Assembly (NCBI RefSeq): GCF_034932185.1
Contig: NZ_JAYGHW010000007.1
Location: forward strand, 35,454-99,453
Origin: Spirulina sp034932185
GTDB lineage: Bacteria > Cyanobacteriota > Cyanobacteriia > Cyanobacteriales > Spirulinaceae
Length of the DNA: 64,000 nucleotides
Reading direction: 5' to 3'
Part shown: positions 51,898-60,335 of the stretch, one piece after another
How the letters are laid out: each line of letters opens with the position of its first letter
Position numbering within the stretch: the first letter of the stretch is position 1
The notes under the pieces: generated by a model
What the model saw: only the letters and a program-made list of their open reading frames with translations
The model's database searches: none
Told to the model about the DNA's origin: nothing
Made by a program: the position numbers and the translations under genes

Positions 51898-53337
51898 TTA
51901 GGCGAGATGCTCGGTGACGGCGCGACTGAGCACCTGCGTCCAATGCTCCACGGCATCGGCTTCGGCGGCTTCCACCATGACGCGGATTAACGGCTCTGTT
52001 CCCGAAGCTCGCACCAAAATGCGACCGCGATCGCCTAAATCCGCCTCCGCTTGGGCAATCACCCGCTGCACCGCCTCGCAATCGCGCCAATGTTGACGAC
52101 GTTCCCGGCTTTCGACGCGAACATTTTGCAGTAATTGGGGATAGGTTTGGAAGCTGTGATCCCGCAATTGGGCCAGGGAAACCCCCGCTGTTTTGACTAA
52201 AGCGGTGAGGTGTAACGCCGTTTGTAAACCATCACCGGAAAAACTGTGGTGGTGGCAAAGGATATGGCCCGATTGCTCACCCCCAAGGGCGGCCCCCAAT
52301 TCAAACATTGCTGCTTGGACGTGCTGATCCCCCACATCGGTACGGTGGAATTGGCCCCCTTGGGCCTGCCAAGCCCGCTCAAACCCTAAATTGGCCATCA
52401 CCGTGCCGATCAGGAGATTGTCGGGGAGTTGATTTTGGGCCATGAGTTGCTGACCCCAAAGGTAGAGGATGTAATCCCCATCGATCACACGGCTTTGATT
52501 ATCGATGGCCATCACCCGATCCGCATCACCATCGAAGGCAAAACCCAAATCTGCGCCGTATTCTTGAACGGCGGCTTGGAGGCGTTGTAAATGGGTGGAG
52601 CCACAGTTAACGTTAATGCGATCGCCATCGGCGGCATCATGGAGAGCAATCACCTCTGCCCCCAAGAGCCGGAACAGTTCCGGGGCTAACTGCACCGCCG
52701 CCCCCCAAGCCAGATCTAAGACAATTTTTAAGCCAGTGAAATCAGCGGTGGGGAGCGATCGCTGTAACGAATCCGCATAGTCGCGGATTAATGTCACGGT
52801 ATGTTGATGTTTCCCCCAAGCCAAACCGCCTAAGGTGGGTTCTCCCTGGCCTCGTAACCCCGCCTCAATACGAGCCGCTGCTGGTTTGCCTAACTTTGTG
52901 CCATTGTGACTAAAAAACTTAATGCCATTATCCTCCGGGGGATTATGGCTGGCGGAAATCATCACCCCTCCTAGGGCATGGGTTTGGCGGGTGAGATAGG
53001 AAACACAAGGGGTGGGGCATAGGCCCACATTCCACACTTCTAGACCCGCAGAGGTGAGGCCCGAAGCCAAGGCCGTAGCGAGCATATCACTGGAATTGCG
53101 GGAATCTTGACCAATAATCACAGGGCCAAGGGGTACAGGCTGATCCTGTAAAATTTGGCCGGCCCAATAACCCACTTCTAACGCCAAAGACGCATTGAGC
53201 AATTCCCCCGCCTTACCGCGAATGCCATCAGTGCCGAACAAGGGAGTTGTTGGCAAAAGCCCCAACTGCGCTAGCCGGCCAATACCGGGATGACTGGGCG
53301 CAGCACAGGCTTGGGGTCGAATCGGTGATGATACCAT
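51898..53337 (-). CDS. glmM: Phosphoglucosamine mutase
   Basis: 479 residues from the ATG at 53337 (MVSSPIRPQA). It converts glucosamine 6-phosphate to glucosamine 1-phosphate for peptidoglycan. LFGTDGIRGKAGE at the N-terminus, the phosphoserine loop MISASHNPPEDNG, the metal loop FDGDADRVMAID, and VRASGTEPLIRVMVE are complete. Length slightly above E. coli GlmM because of an N-terminal extension. Confidence 0.95.
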   Translation of the reverse strand: MVSSPIRPQACAAPSHPGIGRLAQLGLLPTTPLFGTDGIRGKAGELLNASLALEVGYWAGQILQDQPVPLGPVIIGQDSRNSSDMLATALASGLTSAGLEVWNVGLCPTPCVSYLTRQTHALGGVMISASHNPPEDNGIKFFSHNGTKLGKPAAARIEAGLRGQGEPTLGGLAWGKHQHTVTLIRDYADSLQRSLPTADFTGLKIVLDLAWGAAVQLAPELFRLLGAEVIALHDAADGDRINVNCGSTHLQRLQAAVQEYGADLGFAFDGDADRVMAIDNQSRVIDGDYILYLWGQQLMAQNQLPDNLLIGTVMANLGFERAWQAQGGQFHRTDVGDQHVQAAMFELGAALGGEQSGHILCHHHSFSGDGLQTALHLTALVKTAGVSLAQLRDHSFQTYPQLLQNVRVESRERRQHWRDCEAVQRVIAQAEADLGDRGRILVRASGTEPLIRVMVEAAEADAVEHWTQVLSRAVTEHLA

Positions 53338-53471
53338 AATTAAATTTTTCCTCACTCACACCAAAATGCTGATGTTGCTACATTCATCCATCAGCCTCTA
53401 TTTCCAGAACTTTATCTTATTGCTGGGGGAGATGCACGGAAAAGGGGAGTAGGAAGTGGGAAGTGGGGAGG

Positions 53472-53520
53472 GTAGGGGCGAAAAATCTTTGTGCCTCCGG
53501 CAGGCTTACGCCAACGCCTC
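53472..53520. repeat. Long form of dispersed GGGGCG repeat, inverted copy
   Basis: TAGGGGCGAAAAATC followed by TTTGTGCCTCCGGCAGGCTT and ACGCCAACGCCTC; reverse orientation of the copies at 25486 and 60077. Confidence 0.75.
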
Positions 53521-53597
53521 CAAGCGGATCAACGCCACAACCAGATTCCCGACGAGGATTTCCCGTTGCCCGTTGCCCGTCCCCTATCCCCCATCCC

Positions 53598-53888
53598 CTA
53601 TCCCCTACCCCCCATCAACACCTGCATTTGCTCCAGGGTCAGACCCCGCTCAATATATTGAGGGTTATCGGTATTGTAGGGGCTGGCGATGCGATCGATG
53701 GTTTCAATGGTGGCGGTGTCGTCGAGGATGGGGATATCCGGGTCGAAGGCGGTGGGACGGGTGAGGGAACTGGAGAAGCCTCGGAAAATAAGCACAATTT
53801 CCCGCTCACCTTGAACCTGGGCCGTAACGACTAATACTTCTTCAGGATGAGCCTGGGTGTAGACTTCCAAAGGATTTAGAATGGACAT
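53598..53888 (-). CDS. Conserved cyanobacterial hypothetical protein
   Basis: 96 residues from the ATG at 53888 (MSILNPLEVYTQAHPEEVLV); an open stretch upstream is not supported. Core VVTAQVQGEREIVLIFRGFSSSLTRPT (given in part) and AFDPDIPILDDTATIETIDRI. I recall homologs in cyanobacteria and plants (DUF7734-like) but no function. Confidence 0.72.
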   Translation of the reverse strand: MSILNPLEVYTQAHPEEVLVVTAQVQGEREIVLIFRGFSSSLTRPTAFDPDIPILDDTATIETIDRIASPYNTDNPQYIERGLTLEQMQVLMGGRG

Positions 53889-54012
53889 ACGGGGTTCAAA
53901 AGGGTAGATCATCATATTTTACTGTTGCGATCGCAACAATTTGCTACCTAAATTGTCCAGAGGGGCCCTCAGAATTTTTGTACAATGGTAGATAACGACA
54001 TTATTTAAAGTT

Positions 54013-54243
54013 ATGAGCGACTCCATCACCCCTTCGCCACGCCTGGCGGAAAAAATCGAAGTCTCGATCCAATTGGATTCTGACCTTGTTGATCAACTCC
54101 ACCATCTCAGTAGCGACCCCAGTCGTATTATCGAAACCGCGATTAAACAATGGTTACGGGGTGAGCGAGAGCAAGATGATGAGCTATCGCGCACGTTTAG
54201 ACGTAATCCCCCCGTTCCCCCCCGTGGTGAATGGAACGATTAA
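54013..54243 (+). CDS. Small ribbon-helix-helix protein
   Basis: 76 residues. KIEVSIQLDSDLVDQLHHL then SRIIETAIKQWLRGE reads as a CopG/RHH DNA-binding fold, followed by an acidic and Pro-rich tail. It may be an orphan antitoxin or regulator. A TACAAT about 30 nt upstream is the likely -10 element. A hairpin terminator follows it at 54253-54277. Confidence 0.78.
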   Translation: MSDSITPSPRLAEKIEVSIQLDSDLVDQLHHLSSDPSRIIETAIKQWLRGEREQDDELSRTFRRNPPVPPRGEWND

Positions 54244-54252
54244 GTGATTAAA

Positions 54253-54277
54253 AACCGTCCAGCCTGCATGGACGGTT
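54253..54277 (+). terminator. Rho-independent-like terminator
   Basis: AACCGTCC/GGACGGTT stem with a 9-nt loop followed by ATTTTC. Confidence 0.7.
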
Positions 54278-54342
54278 ATTTTCATGGCAGACTACTATAG
54301 AAGAGACTGAAATAAACACTGCATGACCTGTAATCGCGTATC

Positions 54343-56070
54343 ATGGACGCTGCTTCTGCACCTCAACCCCCAAATTGCTGGCAAAGTTTAGGTGCTGAAC
54401 TGGCATTCACCCAAGATAGTTCTGGCCAATACTCCTCATTTTATTGGCAACGTCCTCCCAATAAGGCCAAGCAAGCTCCGGCGATCATCACCCACGCCTG
54501 TAGCGAGCATCATCTCTTTCAGCCGGTGGCCCAGGAAAGCTATCTGGAAACGATCCATCGGGTGATGGAGCGTCGCGTTCCGGAAAATTACCATTGTTTG
54601 TTTTCCTTCCAAGATGAAACTTTTCCGGTGGAGTTGGCCATTAGCCCGATTCTCAAGCATGAGGGGCGAGTGGTGGAGGTGTTGGTGTTGGGGCGGCTGT
54701 TGGAGCAGGCGGGACTGACGCGGACGAATCGCCTCATGGGAGCATTGCCCCACAATAATTATCAGGATTTAATTACCCAAATTGCCCGCAATATTCGCCG
54801 CAATCCCTATCAAAACCTGCTGACGAAGTTGGCTCGCAATATTCGCTTGACGCTGGATCTCGAAACCATTTGGCAGCAAACGGTGGATAGTTTGGGGGAG
54901 GAGGTGCGGGTGAGCCGTTGCCTGATTATTTCCTACGATTCCGATAGTCAGATGTTGCGGGTGGAGTCGGAATATTGCGATAGCCATTACCGTTCGATGT
55001 TGGGGGAGCGGTTCCCCATTGATCAAACCCCCTATTTACAGCAGGCGATCGCCACCGATGAACCCCTCGCCTTTGACTACATCCCCGATAGCCCCTTTGA
55101 GGAAAAATCCGTTCTTGTCGTTTCCACGTTTTACCAAAATAAGCGCAATGCGTTGATTTGTTTGCAACAGTGCGATCGCCGCCGCCATTGGAGTGATGCA
55201 GAAATTGAGCTAGCGCGGGAATTAGCGGCCCATGTGGGGACGGCGATCGCCCATGCCACCCTTTATAAAGATTTAGAAGAAGCGGGAATGCGGGCCGAAG
55301 AAGCCTCCCGCCTCAAAAGCGAATTCCTCGCCAGCACCTCCCACGAACTCCGCACCCCCCTCAACGGCATCATCGGGTTCATGAAACTGATCCTCGATGG
55401 TTTAGCCGACGACCCCGCCGAGCAGCGGGAATTCCTCGAAGAGGCCCACCGTTCCGCCCTCCATCTGTTGAACCTGATCAACGACATCCTCGATATTGCC
55501 AAAATCGAAGCCGGGCGGATGGAGTTGGAATTCACGGAAGTCTCCCTCGAAGATTTATTTGAGGACGTGGAAAAGAAAACTCGGCCCATGGCAGAGCAGA
55601 AAAAGCTCAGTTTTGAAATCCAACTCCCCCCCTCCCGCGAACCCATTGCCCTCTATGGCAACTATCAACGGCTCTTGCAAGTCCTCCTTAATCTTGTGGG
55701 CAACGCCGTCAAGTTCACCCATGAAGGGGGAATCACGATCAGCGCCGAAATCATCAAAAAAATGGTCACAATTAACGGCCAACGGTTTCCCGGCTTCGTG
55801 AAGGTGCGGGTAGCAGACACCGGGATTGGCGTTCCCCTCGATAAGCTGGATATGCTGTTTAAAAATTTCAGCCAAGTGGATATTGGCCGCACTCGCTCCT
55901 ACGGCGGCACGGGGCTAGGATTAGCCATTTCTCAGCGGTTAGTGGAAACCATGGGAGGCACAATTCAGTTTTTCAGTTTGGGGGAAAACTTGGGGTCAAC
56001 GGTGACGTTTACAGCCCCGATTCTGCAAATCCCCTTGATGTTGCGCAGCAAACAATCAGAAGGGGATTGA
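54343..56070 (+). CDS. GAF-domain sensor histidine kinase
   Basis: 575 residues. A PAS-like N-terminal region, then a GAF domain (about 165-305, NIRLTLDLETIWQQTVDSL to ELAAHVGTAIAHATLY), H-box FLASTSHELRTPLNGIIGFM, N box LVGNAVKFTHEGG, G boxes DTGIGV and GGTGLGLAIS. No membrane segment and no attached receiver domain. The GAF resembles phytochrome-type GAFs but lacks an obvious bilin Cys. A terminator follows at 56081. Confidence 0.92.
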   Translation: MDAASAPQPPNCWQSLGAELAFTQDSSGQYSSFYWQRPPNKAKQAPAIITHACSEHHLFQPVAQESYLETIHRVMERRVPENYHCLFSFQDETFPVELAISPILKHEGRVVEVLVLGRLLEQAGLTRTNRLMGALPHNNYQDLITQIARNIRRNPYQNLLTKLARNIRLTLDLETIWQQTVDSLGEEVRVSRCLIISYDSDSQMLRVESEYCDSHYRSMLGERFPIDQTPYLQQAIATDEPLAFDYIPDSPFEEKSVLVVSTFYQNKRNALICLQQCDRRRHWSDAEIELARELAAHVGTAIAHATLYKDLEEAGMRAEEASRLKSEFLASTSHELRTPLNGIIGFMKLILDGLADDPAEQREFLEEAHRSALHLLNLINDILDIAKIEAGRMELEFTEVSLEDLFEDVEKKTRPMAEQKKLSFEIQLPPSREPIALYGNYQRLLQVLLNLVGNAVKFTHEGGITISAEIIKKMVTINGQRFPGFVKVRVADTGIGVPLDKLDMLFKNFSQVDIGRTRSYGGTGLGLAISQRLVETMGGTIQFFSLGENLGSTVTFTAPILQIPLMLRSKQSEGD

Positions 56071-56080
56071 GGGCCACAAA

Positions 56081-56112
56081 AAACCGCCCCAATCAATATC
56101 GGTGGGCGGTTT
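56081..56112 (+). terminator. Rho-independent-like terminator
   Basis: AAACCGCCC/GGGCGGTTT stem with a 14-nt loop; ends histidine kinase transcript. Confidence 0.7.
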
Positions 56113-56180
56113 GATCTAAGCAATCGGAGGGTATAGGGGTTAGTTTAGGCTGGTGATGAGCGTAAGTATTGTTACCGATT

Positions 56181-56978
56181 TTACCGATCGCCCTCAGAAC
56201 CGGAATTTAACCGTCGATGGAGACGGTGAGCGGTGCGCAAAATTTGCCCGGCGAGGATCGCTGCGCCAAAACCGTTATCAATATTGACCACCCCCAGGCC
56301 CGCCGCACAGGAGTTGAGCATTCCCAACAGGGGCGTAATGCCCCCAAAGCTTGCGCCGTAGCCGATGCTGGTGGGGACGGCAATCACGGGGCAGGCGGCT
56401 AATCCCCCCACGACACTGGGCAAGGCTCCCTCCATCCCCGCGACGACGATCAATACATCTGCCGCCGCAATCAAATCCTGATGGCGCAATAACCGCTGAA
56501 TTCCCGCTACCCCCACATCCCAAAGCCGCTCGACCCTAAACCCCATCAATTCAGCGGTGACGGCGGCTTCTTCCGCAACGGGGAGATCAGCAGTGCCAGC
56601 GGTGAGGAGCGTGATTTTACCCATCGGTTGGGGTTGGGGTGTGCCTAGGGCGCAAATCCGGGCGGGTTCGTAGTAGCGCAGTTGGGGGAGGTAAGGCTGG
56701 ATTTCGTTGAAGATAGGGAGGGTGATGCGGGTGGCCATGGCCACGGCAGCTTTTTGGGCCAGAATGGGGAAAATTTCGATCAGTTGGGCGGGGGTTTTGT
56801 CTTGCCCCCAGATCACTTCAGGGAAGCCGGTACGCTGTTGGCGATCGCCATCGAGTTTGGCAAAACTCCCCACGGCGGTATAGGGGGCTTGGCGTTGGAA
56901 CTGTTCCGCCGCAAGCTGGGGGCTGATTTCCCCCGCCGCAACCGCAGCAAGCAGGGCTTGGAGACTATCCGGTGACAC
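56181..56978 (-). CDS. larB: Nickel pincer cofactor biosynthesis protein LarB
   Basis: 265 residues. AIR-carboxylase-like fold: FAKLDGDRQQRTGFPEVIWG, then ALGTPQP, LTAGTADLPVAEEAAVTAEL, VVAGMEGALPSVVGGLA and NIDNGFGAA. LarB carboxylates and hydrolyses nicotinic acid adenine dinucleotide in nickel-pincer synthesis. larC and larE are not in the window. Confidence 0.93.
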   Translation of the reverse strand: MSPDSLQALLAAVAAGEISPQLAAEQFQRQAPYTAVGSFAKLDGDRQQRTGFPEVIWGQDKTPAQLIEIFPILAQKAAVAMATRITLPIFNEIQPYLPQLRYYEPARICALGTPQPQPMGKITLLTAGTADLPVAEEAAVTAELMGFRVERLWDVGVAGIQRLLRHQDLIAAADVLIVVAGMEGALPSVVGGLAACPVIAVPTSIGYGASFGGITPLLGMLNSCAAGLGVVNIDNGFGAAILAGQILRTAHRLHRRLNSGSEGDR

Positions 56979-57023
56979 GATGGCTGATCCTGAAACGACA
57001 GTTTCCGATCATACCCGATGGGG

Positions 57024-57653
57024 CTAGGGTTCTGGATGTTCGTAGGGATTGAGGCGCACATCGCTGCCGGTCTCATCGCTGTGGTAGATCCAGGATTGAT
57101 CCCCATGGGCCACAATCACTCGCCAACCGGCGATCACAATTTTTGTACAGGGGGTGTTGGGGGTGGGGTAGATGCCCAGGCAGCCATCCCAGATCCGTTG
57201 TTCTGCTGTGATAATCGCCAACGCAGCCAGGGGCAGGCCAGAATCCGCTTGGGCGGTGGCCAAAATGCGGGCAGCGGTGGCCGCCGATAATCCCCCCAAC
57301 TCCGCCACAGGCTCCGGGCGAATTTGGCGGGCCCGGGCATCGGTACGGTAGCCCCAATCCTGTTCCCCATCGGTGAGCACAACGCGCCAGCCTTCTGTTA
57401 ACACCGCCATACAGAGTTCAAGGGGATTGGCAACCCCTAAGCAGCCATCGGGCCAAGTTTCAGCGGAGATCGAACGGACCCGGATCTGAGGGCGGGATAA
57501 GCCCTGCTCACGGATGCCATAGCGGAGCACCCGCTGCTCGATGGCGGCGAGGGGAATGGTTTGGGTTTGGGTTTGGGCTTGGGTTTGGGGAATCAGGACT
57601 GTGCCGAGGATGACGGGAATTAGCCCCAGGAGGGTGAGACGGAGTTTAACCAT
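57024..57653 (-). CDS. Exported protein with two tandem copies of an unnamed domain
   Basis: 209 residues with an N-terminal signal (LLGLIPVILGTVLIPQTQAQ). Two repeats of about 75 residues share the order L..A...L, DGCLGV or DGCLGI, a second Cys (ELCMAV, TPCTKIV), GWRVVL or GWRVIV, then DW or SW, Y, and a closing Arg-containing strand. A disulfide is plausible in each copy. I do not know the family name. Confidence 0.82.
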   Translation of the reverse strand: MVKLRLTLLGLIPVILGTVLIPQTQAQTQTQTIPLAAIEQRVLRYGIREQGLSRPQIRVRSISAETWPDGCLGVANPLELCMAVLTEGWRVVLTDGEQDWGYRTDARARQIRPEPVAELGGLSAATAARILATAQADSGLPLAALAIITAEQRIWDGCLGIYPTPNTPCTKIVIAGWRVIVAHGDQSWIYHSDETGSDVRLNPYEHPEP

Positions 57654-58419
57654 GAGTATTAAGGGAAAAACAACGGATTGCTTACGCCAGGAAGGAAGGG
57701 GGCCGTTGCCCCCATAACTGACGAATGTTCTTGATGAAGCGCTTTCAGCCTAACCGGGTTCAGGGGAGAAGCGATCGCCGTTCCCAAAATTGATACGGGG
57801 GATGAAGAGACGGCAAACCATCAACTTTGTAATTCTTATTTTTCAGGAAACTTTTCCCCAGGGGAATCCCCACAGTTTCCACAGCTTTTCCGGAGGTTTT
57901 CCCCAGAAATCTCATCATTTTCCACAGATCACAAAAGCTAAAACCGACTTTTTGGTTGGAACCTCACAGGGGAGGGGATCAGGATTGTAAAAGGGGGCAT
58001 ACGGAGTTTAAGTGAAGTTATGTAACAAAAACCAGGCTCAAAGCCTTATTCTTGCGTAAACCTTGAGTTTTTCTAAAGCCATTGTTAACATTTCTCAGCA
58101 TTGACAAATCCCCCCCTTTCCCGCGAAATAGAGTTAGAGTCTGTATTGAACCATGGCTGGATTGCTACCCATCACCAACCTTTAAAATTGTTTTCCAGGG
58201 GTCGTCATTCAGAACTTTAGTCCCGCTGTCGTCTGCACGACGACGGGATGCCATCCCCTTAACCCCATTAAAGGCAAGTTATCGGGGGATTCGTCGAGCG
58301 TACCTATCCGCGCTAGCGTAGCCCCCTGCTTCGATATTCTTCCTCATCCTCGGCTGCCGACATCTGCTGATGTTCGCTGCGGCTCGGTTTGACTTGTTTT
58401 TTTTGCTTACGAGGTCATC
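57654..58419. other. 766-bp divergent intergenic region with DnaA-box-like array
   Basis: Lies between a leftward gene (57024) and a rightward gene (58420). Holds a GGGGGCC/GGCCCCC-like hairpin near 57697, an AT-rich stretch at about 57820-57850, the box array at 57852-57926, and in its right half a CGTCGTGCAGACGAC-like hairpin near 58230. The small open frames inside have no family resemblance and one of them simply reads through the box array. Confidence 0.55.
57852..57926 (+). promoter_or_regulatory. Cluster of DnaA-box-like sites, candidate oriC
   Basis: TTTTCCCCA at 57852, GTTTCCACA at 57875, TTTTCCCCA at 57897 and TTTTCCACA at 57918, all in the same orientation with spacings of 23, 22 and 21 bp. 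The last is an exact match to the cyanobacterial DnaA box; the others differ by one base. Confidence 0.55.
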
Positions 58420-58641
58420 ATGACAACTCAAATCAGTATCCTGACCGAAATCCCCGAAGATCTACACCAATCCCTTCGGCACTATCTGGATCAACACCCC
58501 AGTTGGGATCAAGATCAAGTGTTCACGGCTGCCTTGTCTTTCTTTTTGCTCCATGGCGCTCATTCCCCTCGCCCCCATCTGACGGATACCCCTGATCCGG
58601 CGGCAGCAAAAGCTTACCTAGAAACGCTGTTTCACACCTAA
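58420..58641 (+). CDS. Small conserved hypothetical protein
   Basis: 73 residues. Pattern SILTEIPEDLHQSLRHYLDQHP then DQDQVFTAALSFFLLH suggests a short helical, RHH-like or dimerising fold seen in cyanobacterial hypotheticals. It precedes the protoporphyrinogen oxidase gene by 42 bp in the same direction. Confidence 0.7.
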   Translation: MTTQISILTEIPEDLHQSLRHYLDQHPSWDQDQVFTAALSFFLLHGAHSPRPHLTDTPDPAAAKAYLETLFHT

Positions 58642-58683
58642 AGCGGTGGTAAACTAGGGTCTGTTTTTGCATCCCCTCCCACC

Positions 58684-60078
58684 ATGCTAGAAAGTTTGAT
58701 TGTTGGTGCAGGCCTGAGCGGCTTGGCCACGGCCCATCGGTTACAACAGCGCGATCGCCAGTTTTTAATCACCGAGCAGGATGATCGCCCTGGGGGCGTA
58801 ATGATCAGCAAACAGCGGGATGGCTTCCTCTGGGAGGAGGGGCCCAATAGTTTTCAACCCAATCCCATCCTTTTAAAACTCGCCGTGGAGGTGGGTTTGG
58901 GGGATGATTTAGTTTTGGCTGATCGCCGTTTGCCCCGGTTTGTCTATTGGCAGGGGCGGCTGTTGCCGGTGCCGATGAGTCCGGGGGCAGCGGTGCGATC
59001 GCCCCTGTTGAGTTTTGGCGGTAAGTTGCGGGCGCTGTTGGGGGCGTTGGGCTTTGTGCCGCCAAAGATGGGGGGGATGGAATCGGGGAGTGAGGAAACG
59101 ATCTGGCAATTTATCCATCGCCATTTAGGGGCGGAAGTGGCCGAACGTTTGATCGCGCCCTTTGTGTCGGGGGTCTATGCCGGGGATGTCCATGGTTTGA
59201 GTATGGCGGCGGCGTTTCGGCGGATTTATGAGTTAGAGGAGAAGGGCGGCGGCTTGGTGGCGGGGGCGATCGCCACCCGTCGTCAAAGTCAACCGACTCC
59301 CCCCGATCCGAGCCTGCCCCAAACCAAGCCGGGGGAACTGGGATCTTTCCGGGAGGGGATGGAGATGTTGCCCAAGGCGATCGCGGCACGGTTGGGCGAT
59401 CGCCTCCGTTGCCAATGGACGCTAACGGGTCTTGAACGCCTCCCCAATGGCTACCGCGCCCAATTCGACACGCCCACGGGCCCGGAAACTGTGGAAACCC
59501 GCAGTCTTGTCCTGGCCATTCCCGCCCATCGCGTCGCCCCCCTCCTCGCCCCCCTAACGGGAACGGCTCAGGAGGTTTTAGAGGCGATTCCCTATCCCCC
59601 GGTGGCCTGTGTGGTGATGGCCTATCCCGATCAGGCTTGGCGGCGACCCCTTCAAGGTTTCGGCAATTTAAACCCCCGTCATCAGGGGATCCGCACCCTG
59701 GGGACGATCTGGTCTTCCACCCTCTTCCCTGGCCGTTGCCCCCAGGGTTGGCGGATGATTTCCAGTTTTATTGGTGGGGCCACGGATCCGGCGGTAGGGG
59801 AAATGGATCGCGAAGCGATCGCCCAGCAGGTTCACGCCGATCTGAGCAAAATGCTCGTCAAGCCCGAATTTAAACCAGAAGTTTTAGCCGTGCGGGTTTG
59901 GCCCAAGGCGATCCCCCAATATACGTTGGGTCATGGCGATCGCCTCCACCACCTCACCACCCACCTCGACCAATTCCCCGGCCTTTTCCTCTGTAGCAAC
60001 TACACCGATGGGGTGGCGTTGGGGGATTGTATTCGTCGGGGTTTGGCGGCAGCGGAGCGGGTGGAAACCGTTTTATAG
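58684..60078 (+). CDS. hemY: Protoporphyrinogen oxidase (HemY-type)
   Basis: 464 residues. FAD-binding GAGLSGLATAHRLQ (about 8-21), RPGGVMISKQRDGFLWEEGP, and C-terminal LFLCSNYTDGVALGDCIRRG. It oxidises protoporphyrinogen IX to protoporphyrin IX for heme and chlorophyll. Length and motifs match cyanobacterial/plant PPOX rather than HemG. Confidence 0.93.
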   Translation: MLESLIVGAGLSGLATAHRLQQRDRQFLITEQDDRPGGVMISKQRDGFLWEEGPNSFQPNPILLKLAVEVGLGDDLVLADRRLPRFVYWQGRLLPVPMSPGAAVRSPLLSFGGKLRALLGALGFVPPKMGGMESGSEETIWQFIHRHLGAEVAERLIAPFVSGVYAGDVHGLSMAAAFRRIYELEEKGGGLVAGAIATRRQSQPTPPDPSLPQTKPGELGSFREGMEMLPKAIAARLGDRLRCQWTLTGLERLPNGYRAQFDTPTGPETVETRSLVLAIPAHRVAPLLAPLTGTAQEVLEAIPYPPVACVVMAYPDQAWRRPLQGFGNLNPRHQGIRTLGTIWSSTLFPGRCPQGWRMISSFIGGATDPAVGEMDREAIAQQVHADLSKMLVKPEFKPEVLAVRVWPKAIPQYTLGHGDRLHHLTTHLDQFPGLFLCSNYTDGVALGDCIRRGLAAAERVETVL

Positions 60079-60125
60079 GGGCGTTGGCGTAAGCCTGCCG
60101 GAGGCACAAAAAATTTTCGCCCCGG
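60077..60125. repeat. Long form of dispersed GGGGCG repeat
   Basis: TAGGGGCGTTGGCGTAAGCC, then GGAGGCACAAAAAATTTTCGC and CCC; the same as the copy at 25486. Confidence 0.75.
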
Positions 60126-60138
60126 AGGATCCCCCCGG

Positions 60139-60332
60139 CTACGCCGACCCCCTTAATAAGGGGGTTTTCTGGAACCCCCCTTTTTAAGGGGGGCAGGGGG
60201 GATCCTCCCACAGATCGAGTTAAAAGCAATACAAATCACCCCCCTTTTTAAGGGGGGCAGGGGGGATCCTCCCACAGATCGAGTTAAAAGCAATACAAAT
60301 CACCCCCCTTTTTAAGGGGGGCAGGGGGGATC
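60139..60332. repeat. 64-bp tandem repeat element (2.5 copies)
   Basis: Units begin CCCCCCTTTTTAAGGGGGG at 60175, 60239 and 60303 with a strict 64-bp period; the third is truncated after GGGGGGATCC. A related stem CCCCCTTAATAAGGGGG lies at about 60148-60164. The truncated unit supplies the GGGGGG just ahead of the next ATG. Confidence 0.9.
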
Positions 60333-60335
60333 CCG

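Noticed and set aside
57790..57990. Open frame of 66 codons across the DnaA-box array
   Set aside because: The peptide is a by-product of the repeating TTTTCC motifs; no start context, no homolog pattern.
58082..58321. 79-codon open frame before the small gene at 58420
   Set aside because: Low-complexity composition, no ribosome site, no recognisable family; better explained as a non-coding leader.
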